From CAVVMA01 sp963788205 (GTDB lineage: Bacteria > Desulfobacterota > Binatia > Binatales > Binataceae): 64,000 nt of DNA. How positions within the stretch are numbered: position 1 is the first letter of the stretch; each line of letters begins with the position of its first letter. The DNA lies in assembly GCA_963788205.1 (NCBI GenBank), contig CAWBGG010000002.1, forward strand, positions 868,001-932,000, given 5' to 3'. The notes beneath the pieces were generated by a model. It had not been told where the DNA came from and did no database searches. It was given only the letters and a program-made list of their open reading frames with translations. The position numbers and the translations under genes were made by a program. This document shows positions 34,408 to 43,093 of the stretch, one piece after another.

Positions 34408-35040
34408 ATGAACGAAGAAGCCGTGATCTTCAGGTCTGAAGGGTTGAAGCTGGAGGGGCTGCTGCACACGCCCAGGAACGTCGCCGAGCCCCGTGGCGCC
34501 GTGGTCTGCCATCCGCATCCACTATATGGCGGTTCGATGCTCGACGTGGTGGTGGAGGCGATCATGAAAGCGATGTGGGCGATCGAATGCGCCACGCTGC
34601 GGTTTAACTTTCGCGGCGTGCGCGGCAGCGAGGGGCAATACGACGAAGGGCGGGGCGAGGTGCGCGACGCCGAAGCGGCGGTGAAATACCTGACCAGCCA
34701 GCGTGGGATGCAGCGCGGCAAGGTGATTTTGGCGGGCTATTCGTTCGGCGCGATGGCAGCGGTGAACGCCGCCGCGCAGCTGCCCGAAGTGACCACGGTG
34801 GTCGCGGTGGCCCCGCCGATACTCTTCGACGGCGTCAATCACCTAGCGGCCCTCAAGAAGCGCCTGGTGGTGGTCGCGGGCGAAGAGGATCGCTATTGCC
34901 CGCCCGTGCAGCTCGAAGCGCTGCGCAATTCGCTGCTCGGACTTTTGCGGCTCAAGATCATTCCCCACGCCGATCACTTTTTCGCCGGGCAGGAAGAGGA
35001 AGTGGCCACGGCGCTGATGGAGAACGTGCAGAGCGCGTGA
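34408..35040 (+). CDS. alpha/beta hydrolase (dienelactone hydrolase/COG2945-like)
   Basis: A 210-residue small alpha/beta hydrolase. Motifs are VVCHPHPLYGGSM (oxyanion region), LRFNFRGVRGSEG, the nucleophile elbow AGYSFGAMAA, an acidic VAGEEDRYCPP and the C-terminal His in PHADHFFAG. This pattern is typical of COG2945 predicted esterases. GGAGG lies 7 bases before the ATG at 34408. Its function is not known; it lies alone between convergent genes. Confidence 0.88.
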   Translation: MNEEAVIFRSEGLKLEGLLHTPRNVAEPRGAVVCHPHPLYGGSMLDVVVEAIMKAMWAIECATLRFNFRGVRGSEGQYDEGRGEVRDAEAAVKYLTSQRGMQRGKVILAGYSFGAMAAVNAAAQLPEVTTVVAVAPPILFDGVNHLAALKKRLVVVAGEEDRYCPPVQLEALRNSLLGLLRLKIIPHADHFFAGQEEEVATALMENVQSA

Positions 35041-35048
35041 GGTATCGA

Positions 35049-36122
35049 TCAGGCGCCGGGCTGGTTCTGAGTGGCCTGCCAGATGGCGAAGAAGGGGTCC
35101 TCGGGATGGGCGCCGGCGAGAGCGATTATGGCTCCGATCGTCGCGCGCAGATCGCCCGGATGTTGGCGGTCGAGCGCCGTGAAGTTGTCCAGATCGTGAA
35201 AGTAGATTCGATAGTTGATCAGCACTGCGTTGTTGATCGGCTCCTGGTCGAGATCGAAACGCTCCAGGGTTGAGAGGCTGGGTTTGAGCTTCGCGTAGTC
35301 GGCCTGAATCTGCTTCATGAGCGGCTCGCGCCTTCGGACGATCTCGGCGGCAGGCAGATCGCTGCCATATAGCGTGAGCAAGCGAGCTTCCTCGCGCTGC
35401 AGGAAATCGCCGAAGCGCAAATCGCTCTGTACGACAGCGCGTGCGCTGATCGCGTCGGCGCTGTCGCGGCCCTCTGCCGAGGCGAAGAATTCGGCCGCGG
35501 CGCGATCGCCTATCCAGGTGGCCGCCGATTCGTCGAACATGGCGTCGCTCTTTAGGTAAAAGGTGCGATGGAAAAGCTCGTGGAAGATCACGCCGGCCAG
35601 CTCCACCCGATCCAGCTTGAGCAGGTTGGACAGGAGCGGATCGTTGAAGAAGCCGAGCGACGAGAATGCGACCGCAGATCGCACCAGCGTATCGTAGCCT
35701 GCAGTCTGGAACTCGGCGGCCTCGGCGTTGGCCTGTGCCACGTCGAAGTAGCCGCGATACGGAACCGCGCCGACAATCGGAAACCACCAGGTGTAGGGCG
35801 TGAGCGAATCCTTCGGCGCCGCCATCACGACCCATATGATCGCGCCTTCGTCCACCTGGGTGACAGTGCGATAGGAGGCGCCGACGTTGAGGCCGAGTTG
35901 ATCTTGGGCGAAGCGGCGCACCTTGATCACGGTTTCGAGCTTGGCGCGCAGGTCGGGATCGAGGTCCGGGCGCGCCAGCTCCTGCGCGATCGGGCGTCGA
36001 TTCCATAGGAGCCGCGCCTGTTCGTAAGCCGCCCGGGTGAGATAACCAGCTTCGCATCCGGAGAGCCCGGCGCAGAGGATCGCGATCGCCGCGAGGGCCG
36101 AAATCCGGCGAGGAAATGTCAT
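35049..36122 (-). CDS. predicted aminopeptidase lipoprotein (COG4324)
   Basis: A 357-residue protein. The N terminus carries a signal peptide with the lipobox LSGC, so it is probably a lipid-anchored periplasmic protein. The zinc-peptidase motif HELFH (HExxH) lies in IFHELFHRTFYLKSDAMFDE, with the downstream Glu of FDES as third ligand, the arrangement of COG4324 predicted aminopeptidases. A hydrophobic-aromatic segment (YTWWFPIVGAVPYRGYFD) precedes it. It is transcribed in the same direction as the ABC exporter genes but separated from them by a strong hairpin. Confidence 0.85.
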   Translation of the reverse strand: MTFPRRISALAAIAILCAGLSGCEAGYLTRAAYEQARLLWNRRPIAQELARPDLDPDLRAKLETVIKVRRFAQDQLGLNVGASYRTVTQVDEGAIIWVVMAAPKDSLTPYTWWFPIVGAVPYRGYFDVAQANAEAAEFQTAGYDTLVRSAVAFSSLGFFNDPLLSNLLKLDRVELAGVIFHELFHRTFYLKSDAMFDESAATWIGDRAAAEFFASAEGRDSADAISARAVVQSDLRFGDFLQREEARLLTLYGSDLPAAEIVRRREPLMKQIQADYAKLKPSLSTLERFDLDQEPINNAVLINYRIYFHDLDNFTALDRQHPGDLRATIGAIIALAGAHPEDPFFAIWQATQNQPGA

Positions 36123-36156
36123 GGAAGTTGTGAATGGACCCGGCGGGCGCCACGTT

Positions 36157-36207
36157 GCGCCCTCACCCTAACCCTCTCCCGGAGGGAGAGGGTTAGGGTG
36201 AGGGCGC
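36157..36207. repeat. perfect 24-bp inverted repeat with 3-nt loop
   Basis: 36157-36180 is exactly complementary to 36184-36207, with GGA as loop. The arm contains CCCTCACCCTAACCCTCTCCC. It lies between the ABC exporter stop and the aminopeptidase start, so RNA made across it would form a very strong stem. There is no T-run, so it could be a REP-type repeat acting as a 3'-end stabiliser or factor-independent block. Confidence 0.8.
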
Positions 36208-36261
36208 AGTGAGGTACCATCGTGAAGCCGGTTCGGAAAAAGTCGCCGGCCCTCGGGCGCG

Positions 36262-38100
36262 TCAGTCCGCGGCCTGGATTTCCGCTTCGGCGGCGGCAGC
36301 GTACTGAAGCTCGAAGAGCCGGTAGTAGAGTCCGCGCTGGTCGAGCAGCTCCTGATGGGTTCCGCTCTCGCGCAGCACGCCGTTGCTGAGCACCAGGATG
36401 CGATCGGCGCGCTCGATAGTGGACAGGCGATGGGCGATGATGAGGGCCGTGCGCCGGGTCAGCAGCTCGTTCAGCGCAAGCTGGATCAGGCGTTCGGTTT
36501 CGCTGTCGACGCTGGAGGTCGCCTCGTCCATCACGAGGATCTTCGGGTCGTAGGCAAACGCGCGCGCGAACGAGAGCAACTGGCGCTGCCCGGACGACAG
36601 ATTGGCGCCGCGCTCGCTCACCGGCTCGCCGAGACCCGCGGGCAGCCGCTCGACGAAGCGCAAGGCCTGCGCGCGCGCCAGCGCCTGGCACACTTCGCTT
36701 TCGCCCAGCTCGGTGCGCCCCAGCCGGATATTCTCGATAATCCCGCCGGAGAACAGGAACACGTCCTGCTGCACGACGCCGATCTCGCGCCGCAGTTCGG
36801 TCAGGTTCCATTCGCGCACGTCCACGCCGTCGACCAGGATGCGCCCGCCGGTCACGTCGTAAAACCGGTTGAGCAGCTTGATGATAGTGGTCTTGCCCGA
36901 GCCGGTTTGGCCGACGATCGCGACCTTCTGACCCGGCTCGACCTGGAAGCTCAAATCTTTCAGCACCGGCTCGCCCGGTCGATAGGAGAAGGTCACGTGA
37001 TCGAAAACGATCTCGCCGCGATGCATCGGGATGCGCCGGGGATGCGCCGGGCTGGCGATCGTGTAGGGTTCAGCCATCAGGGCCTGGAGCCGCTCGGCAG
37101 AGGCCAGCGCGGATTGCATCACGGTGTATTTGCCCGAGATGTCGCGCAGTGGCATGAAAAACATCTTGGCGTACTCGATGAACGCGATCAGTGTGCCGAG
37201 ATTGATCAGCCGATGCATCATCTGGCCGCCGCCGGCCCAAATGATTACCGCGATGGTCACCGAGCTGAGCGCTTCGACCGAAGAAAAGATCCCGGCCTCG
37301 TAGATGTTGCCCATCATCTGCGCGTCGCGGCTGCGGATATTGAGCGCGTCGAATTCGCGGCGCGATTCGCCTTCGCGGGTGAAGAGCTGAATCACCGCCA
37401 TGCCGCCGATCGCCTCGGACAGGTAGGCATTGAGCCCGGCCAGCCGCTCGCGGATGTCGCGATAGACGATACGGGCCCGCACGCGGAAAAAATTAACGAC
37501 GAGCACCAGCGGCGGGATCGCGCACAGCGCCCACAGCGCGAGGCGCGGACTCATCGCGAACATGATCGCGATAATCCCGCTGAGCGTGAGCAGGTCGATA
37601 AAGATGGTAAGCGAGCCGGCATTGAACATCTCGTTGATCGCGTCAATATCCGCCGTCATGCGGCTGACCAGCCGGCCCACCGGCGTGCGATCGAAATACG
37701 CCATCGGCAAGCCTTCCACATGGCGGAACAGCGCCAGGCGCATGTCGGAAAGACTGTACTGCGCGACCATCATCATCAGGTAGAACTGGCCGTAGAAGGT
37801 CGAGAACTCGCCCAGCATCAGCACGATGTAGAACGACCCCATCACGAACAACCCGTGCCCGCGTGAGGCCGCGAGCAGCGGCTTGAGCCAGTTCGGCGGC
37901 GGGGTCTTGGCCGAGGCGAGGAAGATGTTGGTGGTCAGCCTGATCACCATCGGCTGGCAGAGCATGAAGGCCGAGTTGAGCGGCATCAGGATGACCGAGA
38001 TCCAGAACAGCCGCCGATAGGGACGCACAAATCCCCACATCCATCGCAGCAGACGGATGTCATAGACCTTACCGAGCTTTTCTTCGTCGGCGATTTGCAT
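36262..38100 (-). CDS. ABC exporter subunit, type IV fold, intact (TM288-like half)
   Basis: A 612-residue half-transporter with six N-terminal membrane helices and a C-terminal ATPase domain. The ATPase has Walker A GQTGSGKTT, Walker B ILVMDEATSS with the catalytic Glu, and a D-loop SSVDSETE. The signature is LSSGQ rather than LSGGQ. The partner gene immediately upstream shows the complementary pattern, so the two form a heterodimeric exporter with one canonical and one degenerate ATP site. It starts 5 bp after that gene ends. Likely cargo is a lipid or drug; a glycosyltransferase lies nearby. Confidence 0.92.
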   Translation of the reverse strand: MQIADEEKLGKVYDIRLLRWMWGFVRPYRRLFWISVILMPLNSAFMLCQPMVIRLTTNIFLASAKTPPPNWLKPLLAASRGHGLFVMGSFYIVLMLGEFSTFYGQFYLMMMVAQYSLSDMRLALFRHVEGLPMAYFDRTPVGRLVSRMTADIDAINEMFNAGSLTIFIDLLTLSGIIAIMFAMSPRLALWALCAIPPLVLVVNFFRVRARIVYRDIRERLAGLNAYLSEAIGGMAVIQLFTREGESRREFDALNIRSRDAQMMGNIYEAGIFSSVEALSSVTIAVIIWAGGGQMMHRLINLGTLIAFIEYAKMFFMPLRDISGKYTVMQSALASAERLQALMAEPYTIASPAHPRRIPMHRGEIVFDHVTFSYRPGEPVLKDLSFQVEPGQKVAIVGQTGSGKTTIIKLLNRFYDVTGGRILVDGVDVREWNLTELRREIGVVQQDVFLFSGGIIENIRLGRTELGESEVCQALARAQALRFVERLPAGLGEPVSERGANLSSGQRQLLSFARAFAYDPKILVMDEATSSVDSETERLIQLALNELLTRRTALIIAHRLSTIERADRILVLSNGVLRESGTHQELLDQRGLYYRLFELQYAAAAEAEIQAAD

Positions 38101-38105
38101 CGCGG

Positions 38106-39856
38106 TCAGTAGCGGGAGAGCTCCTCTTCGAGCAATTGGCGGCGGAACAGCTCGGCGTAGATGCCACGGCGCGCCATCAGCTCTTCGTGCGTGCCGCGCT
38201 CGGCGATCTCGCCTTCTTCGAGCACCACGATCTGGTCGGCGTCGCGCACCGTGGAGGCGCGATGGGCCACGACGATCGTGGTACGGCCGCGCACGCTTTC
38301 GCTAAGGCTTTTGAGCACCGCCTTTTCGGTTTCGGTATCGACGCTGGAGAGCGCGTCGTCGAGCACCACCACGGCCGGATCGTAGGTCAGCAGGCGCGCG
38401 ATCGTCACACGCTGCTTCTGCCCGCCGGAAAGCGACATTCCGCGCTCGCCGACCACGGTTTCCAGGCCGCGCGGTAGCACCGCGATGTCGCCGTCGAGCC
38501 CGGCGATGCGCGCCGCCGATTCGATTTCTGGCCGCGGCGCGGCGCAATCGCCGAAGGCGATATTGCGCGCCATCGTATCCGAAAAAAGCACCGGCTCCTG
38601 CGGCACCAGCCCAACCGCGCGCCGCAGCGCGAACAGGTTAAGCTCACGCGTGTCGCGCCCGTCGAGCGTCACGTGCCCGCTGGTTGGATCGATCAGCCGC
38701 GCGAGCAGTTTTACCATCGTGGATTTTCCGCTGCCGGTGCGGCCCACGATCGCCAGCTTGCCGCCGCCGGCACCTTGACGCTGACGTTCTTGAGCGCGTA
38801 GGGCAGCTTGCCGTTGCTGGAGAGCCCGTCGCGCGCGAAATAGCTGAACGAGACCCGATCCCACTCAATCGATCCCGCCACTGAAAGCTCGCCGCCGTTA
38901 GTCGCGCCGATCGCGGTCGGAACTGCGTCGAAGATCTCGCCCAGGCGCTTCATCGAGGCCTTGCCGCGCTGATAGAGCGAAATCATCCAGCCCAAGGAGG
39001 TGGTCGGCCACGCCAGCAGCGTCAGGTAGCCCATGAAGGCGGTGAGATCGCCAAACGAGATCTTGTGACTAATCACCAGCGAGCCGCCGTAGATCAGCAC
39101 GATCATCGTCGAAGTAGTGACCGCGGCGCGAATCATCGGCATCATCGCGCCGCGCAGCCGCGCCAACGCAAGTCCCTGCTCGTTGTACGAATCGTTGAGC
39201 TCGCGAAAGCGCGCGGCGTCGTGATCTTCCAGCGTATGCGCCTTGACCACGTGGATTCCGGCCAGGCTTTCCTGGACCTTGGCGCCCAGCGCGCCCAGCC
39301 CTTCCTGCACTTTGAGGCTGCGTTCCATCAGATGGCGGGTGAGCCGGCGCATTCCGAAGAAGAGCACGCCGTAGGGCAGCACCGCCGCGACCATCAAGGG
39401 GAAGTTGAGCGATCCCATGATCGCCAGCGAGTAGGCGTAGTAGACCGGAGTGTTGGTCAGTGACAGCAGGCCCATCCCGACCATCATGCGCACCGCGGTC
39501 AGGTCGTTGATCAGACGCGACATCAGGTCGCCGGTCTTGATCCGCTGGTAGTAGTCGGGGCCGAGCGAGGTGAGGTGGGCGAACAGGTCGTTGCGCAGCT
39601 CGTATTCGATATCGCGGCCGCAGTTGAAGATCACGAAGCGCGAGAACCATCGCACCACGCCCATCAGCAGCGCCGCGCCGATCATCAGCTCCGCGTACCA
39701 AGAGACCAGCCCGAAGTGTTTGCTCTCGATCGCGTTGATCGCGTCGCGCAGCAGGTACGGCCCGACCATCGCGAGCGAGCCCGTCATGACCGTGCAGAGG
39801 ATGCCGAAGGTATAGCCGAGCCAGTGGCGGAGAATATAAGGAGGCAGCCGCTTCAT
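38106..39856 (-). pseudogene. ABC exporter subunit (TM287-like half), frameshifted
   Basis: Two overlapping reading frames (39856 down to 38711, and 38864 down to 38106) encode one half-transporter. The first carries the six-helix membrane domain and VSFSYFARDG. The second carries Walker A GRTGSGKST, LSGGQ and the degenerate Walker B VVVLDDALSS (Asp in place of Glu). The join lies near 38759-38770 in a (CCG)n-like run. Adding one base there gives 583 residues, the family length. It may be a real pseudogene or an assembly error. Confidence 0.8.
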
Positions 39857-39953
39857 TGGAACGAGCCTACGTTATCAGGAATCGGCGCTCATGGAAGTGA
39901 CCGCACCCACGGGCGTCGGTTCAGTTTCAACCTCCTTGCTTTTCAACTTCCTG

Positions 39954-40108
39954 TGTCATTCCCGCGCGTGGCTGCCGCGCGAGGAATCCCGGATTTCGGC
40001 TCCGGCTGAAGTCCGACGAGCACTAGATGCTTGAGCGAGGAGGGGAGGGCCGCTACCGGAGTCCGGGATTCTTCGCGCGCCAGACAAGGAAGACGCGCGA
40101 GAATGACA
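39954..40108. repeat. outward-facing pair of a 45-bp repeat unit
   Basis: TGTCATTCCCGCGCG...GGAATCCCGGA at 39954-39995 is matched in inverted orientation by TCCGGGATTCTTCGCGCG...CGCGAGAATGACA ending at 40108. TGTCATTC lies at the outer ends of both arms. The same unit occurs in the reverse arrangement at 42.86-43.0 kb. It occupies the gap between the GT2 and ABC genes. Confidence 0.75.
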
Positions 40109-40123
40109 GGGGGGTGAGCAGAC

Positions 40124-40892
40124 TCAGCGCGGGTGCGTGGTCTTCAAACGACGCTCGTAGAGCTTGGCGTACTTCAGGAACACATAGAACGCCGCGCTGG
40201 TCGCCGCGTACAATCCGCGGCCGCCGTCGCGGAAGCCGCCGCGGATGAAATAGAAATTGAAAAAGCGCCAACACGGATTCGCGATCATCTTGAGCGGCGT
40301 GAATGCGGTCGGCTCCTGCTCGGTCGCCGCGACCGAGCTGAAGCGATTGATGGTCGCGACGTGGTCGGCGACGTCGCGATAGCTGAAGTGCAGGATCGGC
40401 GCTTGCAGCTGCTCCGATCGCGCCGCCGACCACGACCTTGTCGTGCGGATCGCGCCCGCCGATATGCCCGCGCGCGCGCCGGAACAGGCGCACCGGATGG
40501 TCGCGGTAGATGGGGCGCGTGAAGTAGTGGCCGAGATGGTAGAGCACGCGGCGAATCCGATAGCCGTCAAGCGGCGCCGGTGATGCGAGCACGCGCCGAA
40601 TCTCCACGCCCAAATCGTGCGTGGCCTGCTCGTCGGCATCGAGCAGCAGCACCCATTCAGCGGTCGCCATCTCCAGCGCGAACTGTTTCTGCGCGACGTA
40701 CCCGGCCCATTCGCGCTGAAAGACCCGCGCGCCCAGCTCGCGCGCGATCTCGACCGTACGGTCGGACGAGAACGAATCGACCACGATCAACTCGTTGCAG
40801 AACCACGCGCTTTTGAGGCACTGGCCGATCAACGCTTCCTCGTCGCGCGCGACCACGATCAGCGAGAGCGTCGGATGATGCGCCGGCGGCAT
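40124..40892 (-). pseudogene. family 2 glycosyltransferase (KdtX/WaaE-like), frameshifted
   Basis: The frame from ATG 40892 encodes a GT2 N terminus: LSLIVVARDEEALIGQCLKS, DSFSSDRTVEIA, LLLDADEQ (DxD). After about residue 150 it becomes meaningless. The true continuation (APILHFSYRD, ATINRFSSVAATEQ, NPCWRFFNFYFIRGGFRDG) is in another frame and ends at 40124. The switch is near 40409-40425. Removing one base gives 255 residues, as in lipopolysaccharide-core glucosyltransferases. Without correction the product would stop at 40053 inside repeat DNA. It overlaps the exonuclease stop by one base. Confidence 0.8.
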
Positions 40893-41643
40893 CAGTGCAC
40901 CTCACCGGATGGCGGAGCGTCCGCTTCAAGCTCGGCAAGAAAATGCGCAGACGCGTCGTGCGCGGCGCGATAGCGCGCCTCGTCGATCCGCCCGCGCATC
41001 AGCTCGACTCGGAGAAAAAGAAAGTAGGTCTGGATCACGTCGTTGCGGCAGTAGCGATGGATTTCCGCGAGCCGGCGGCTTCGTAGGCTTCCTGCACCTG
41101 CGAGCCGTCCATCCCGGTCTTTCCGGGCATCCCGATCATCCGCAGCAGCAGGTTCATCCCGCCGCGGACCTGGAAAGCGCCGTAGTTCGTGATGAAGTCC
41201 ATCAAGTCGAGATGGCGCGCGTCGGAGTATCGCATCCGTGCGGCGCCGGACGCGGCGAAATGAGCGGGCGCCGCGATCGCGTAACGCAGCGCCTGCAACT
41301 CCAGCACCGGCAGGTCGAAGCGCCGGCCGTTGAAGGTCACTAGGCATCCGGGGAAGCGCTCGGAGCGCGCCCAAAAGTCGCGCACCAGCCGCTCTTCGGA
41401 GTAGTCGTCGCCGGCGAGGCTCTCGACCGAGCGCAAGATGTAGTCGTCGGTGACGTTTCCGATCGCGATAGAGATCGGCACGTGCAACACGGTCGGCGGA
41501 AAACCGCGGCCGCCGCCGCGGGTCAACTGCTCGCGAAATTGCTGGTAGGCGTCCTCGTCGCTCAGGTTCTCGCCGGCGAAGAAGACTTGGTTGAGCAAGC
41601 GCTTGTCGATGCGGGTCTCGATGTCGAACACGGCAAACGCCAT
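40892..41643 (-). pseudogene. predicted 3'-5' exonuclease related to family B polymerases (DEDDy), frameshifted
   Basis: The N-terminal frame has exo I FDIET, exo II TFNGRRFDLPVLE and a DLMDF segment. It then runs into EAAGSRKSIATAATT and stops at 41035. Another frame continues EIHRYCRNDVIQTYFLFLR to 40892; YCRND is the YxxxD exo III motif. The shift lies near 41075-41085 in GCCGCCGG. Restoring one base gives 250 residues, the family length. Uncorrected, the enzyme would lack its last catalytic Asp. It lies 31 bp after mrp and touches the GT2 gene. Confidence 0.8.
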
Positions 41644-41673
41644 CGTCGAGTCCTCAGGCGCGAGCAGCGTGGG

Positions 41674-42738
41674 TCACGACCGATGCTCGACGCTTTCGAG
41701 CACCTTAGCGGCGATCGACTTGAACGCGGCGCTAACCGGATGGTCCGGAAAGGTGACGACGATCGGATTGGCGGTATCGCCGCCTTCGCGCAACTCGCGC
41801 ACGATCGGAATCTCGCCCAGGAACGGGATGCCCATTTCATCGGCCATCTGGTGGCCGCCGCCGTGCGCGAAGATCTCGTGGCGATGGCCGCACTTGCGGC
41901 ACAGGTAGTAGCTCATGTTCTCGATCACGCCGAGCACGGGCGTGCCGACTTCGTTGAACATCGCGACGCCGCGCCGCACGTCGAGCAGGGCGATCGCCTG
42001 CGGCGTGGTGACGATCACGCCGCCGTCGAGCGCCACGCGCTGGGTAATCGTGAGTTGCGCGTCGCCGGTTCCGGGCGGCAGGTCGAGCACCAGGCAATCG
42101 AGCTGGCCCCATTCGACGTTGAACAGGAACTCGGTCTCGAGCTTGGTCACCATCGGGCCGCGCCAGATCACCGGAGTCTGCTCGCCGATAAAGAACGCCA
42201 TCGAGACGTAGCGCATCCCGAAGCGCTCCAGCGGGATGATCCGGCGTTCGGGTGTGACTTTGACCGCGTCGTGATCCTGGCCGACCATCATCGCGACGCT
42301 CGGTCCGTATACGTCCGCGTCCATCAGGCCGACGCGCCGCCCCAGCGCGCCCATCGCGAGCGCGAGATTGACCGCGACGGTCGATTTGCCAACGCCGCCC
42401 TTGCCGCTCGCGACCGCGATGACGCGGCTGACGCCGGGCACGCCGCTCTTCTGCGGCGCAGCCATGCGCGTCGCCCCCGGCGTATGCGCCGCCGGCGCGG
42501 CGCGTTCGATCTCGACTTTCACGTCGCCGACGCCCGCCATCGCGGCGACGGTCTTGCGAATCTCCTCGACCAACCGGGCGGCGATTTCGGGGTTAGCCGA
42601 CGGCGCGGAGAGCATCACGGTCACGCCGGTATGCGCGACCTCGATATCTTTCACCAAGCCAAACGAGACGATATCGCGCGTAAAGCCGGGATATTTGACC
42701 TTCTTGAGCTCGGTGAGGATTTCCTGCGGGGTTGGCAT
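41674..42738 (-). CDS. mrp: Mrp/NBP35-family iron-sulfur carrier ATPase
   Basis: A 354-residue P-loop ATPase of the Mrp/ApbC group, which binds and transfers Fe-S clusters. Residues 1-90 form a MIP18/DUF59 domain. The deviant Walker A is SGKGGVGKST and the second lysine is in the same loop; DADVYGPSV and LPPGTGD follow. The CxxC cluster site is YYLCRKCGHRHE. It heads a possible operon with the exonuclease and glycosyltransferase genes downstream. The GC-rich A/P/T linker after residue 90 is normal. Confidence 0.93.
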   Translation of the reverse strand: MPTPQEILTELKKVKYPGFTRDIVSFGLVKDIEVAHTGVTVMLSAPSANPEIAARLVEEIRKTVAAMAGVGDVKVEIERAAPAAHTPGATRMAAPQKSGVPGVSRVIAVASGKGGVGKSTVAVNLALAMGALGRRVGLMDADVYGPSVAMMVGQDHDAVKVTPERRIIPLERFGMRYVSMAFFIGEQTPVIWRGPMVTKLETEFLFNVEWGQLDCLVLDLPPGTGDAQLTITQRVALDGGVIVTTPQAIALLDVRRGVAMFNEVGTPVLGVIENMSYYLCRKCGHRHEIFAHGGGHQMADEMGIPFLGEIPIVRELREGGDTANPIVVTFPDHPVSAAFKSIAAKVLESVEHRS

Positions 42739-42809
42739 CGTTGATGACGGCGAGACCGCAACGCGGTTAGCCCTGCCAAATTCAGGATGTTATCATCCCG
42801 GCATCCGCG

Positions 42810-43071
42810 GCAAAACGACATGCAAACCGAGGTAGTGGTCAAATTTGAAATTTGGCGGTAGGCAGCCGGAATCCGGGATTCCTCGCGCGGCGGCCACGCG
42901 CGGGAATGACAGAAAAAATTCTCGTGCCGTCATTCTCGCGCGTCTGCGTTGCCTGGCGCGCGAAGAATCCCGAGTCTTTCTTTCTCCTGCCGCGCAGCTG
43001 GCGACGATTGAGATTGAGTTGGCAGGCACGCCGGTTATCAGGGCAAGCTGACCCCTACGCAAAACGACATG
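42810..43071. repeat. 13-bp direct repeats bracketing a palindrome and an inward-facing copy of the 45-bp repeat unit
   Basis: GCAAAACGACATG occurs at 42810-42822 and at 43059-43071. Between them are the perfect 15-bp palindrome CAAATTTGAAATTTG (42840-42854) and two inverted copies of the repeat also found at 39.95-40.1 kb. Here GGATTCCTCG lies outside and the AATGACA ends face inward across a short A-rich spacer (about 42870-42998). The layout is that of a small inserted element with a target duplication. No reading frame is supported inside the 236-bp segment. The gap separates mrp from the divergent DUF4838 gene. Confidence 0.65.
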
Positions 43072-43093
43072 ACCATTACGGGGCTTCACTAAT

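Noticed and set aside
34129..34518. N-terminal extension of the Mut7-C gene
   Set aside because: It is antisense to the alpha/beta hydrolase, and the Mut7-C domain begins after the GTG at 34128.
36355..37866. 503-codon plus-strand frame opposite the ABC exporter
   Set aside because: Antisense artefact; the minus strand carries Walker motifs and membrane helices.
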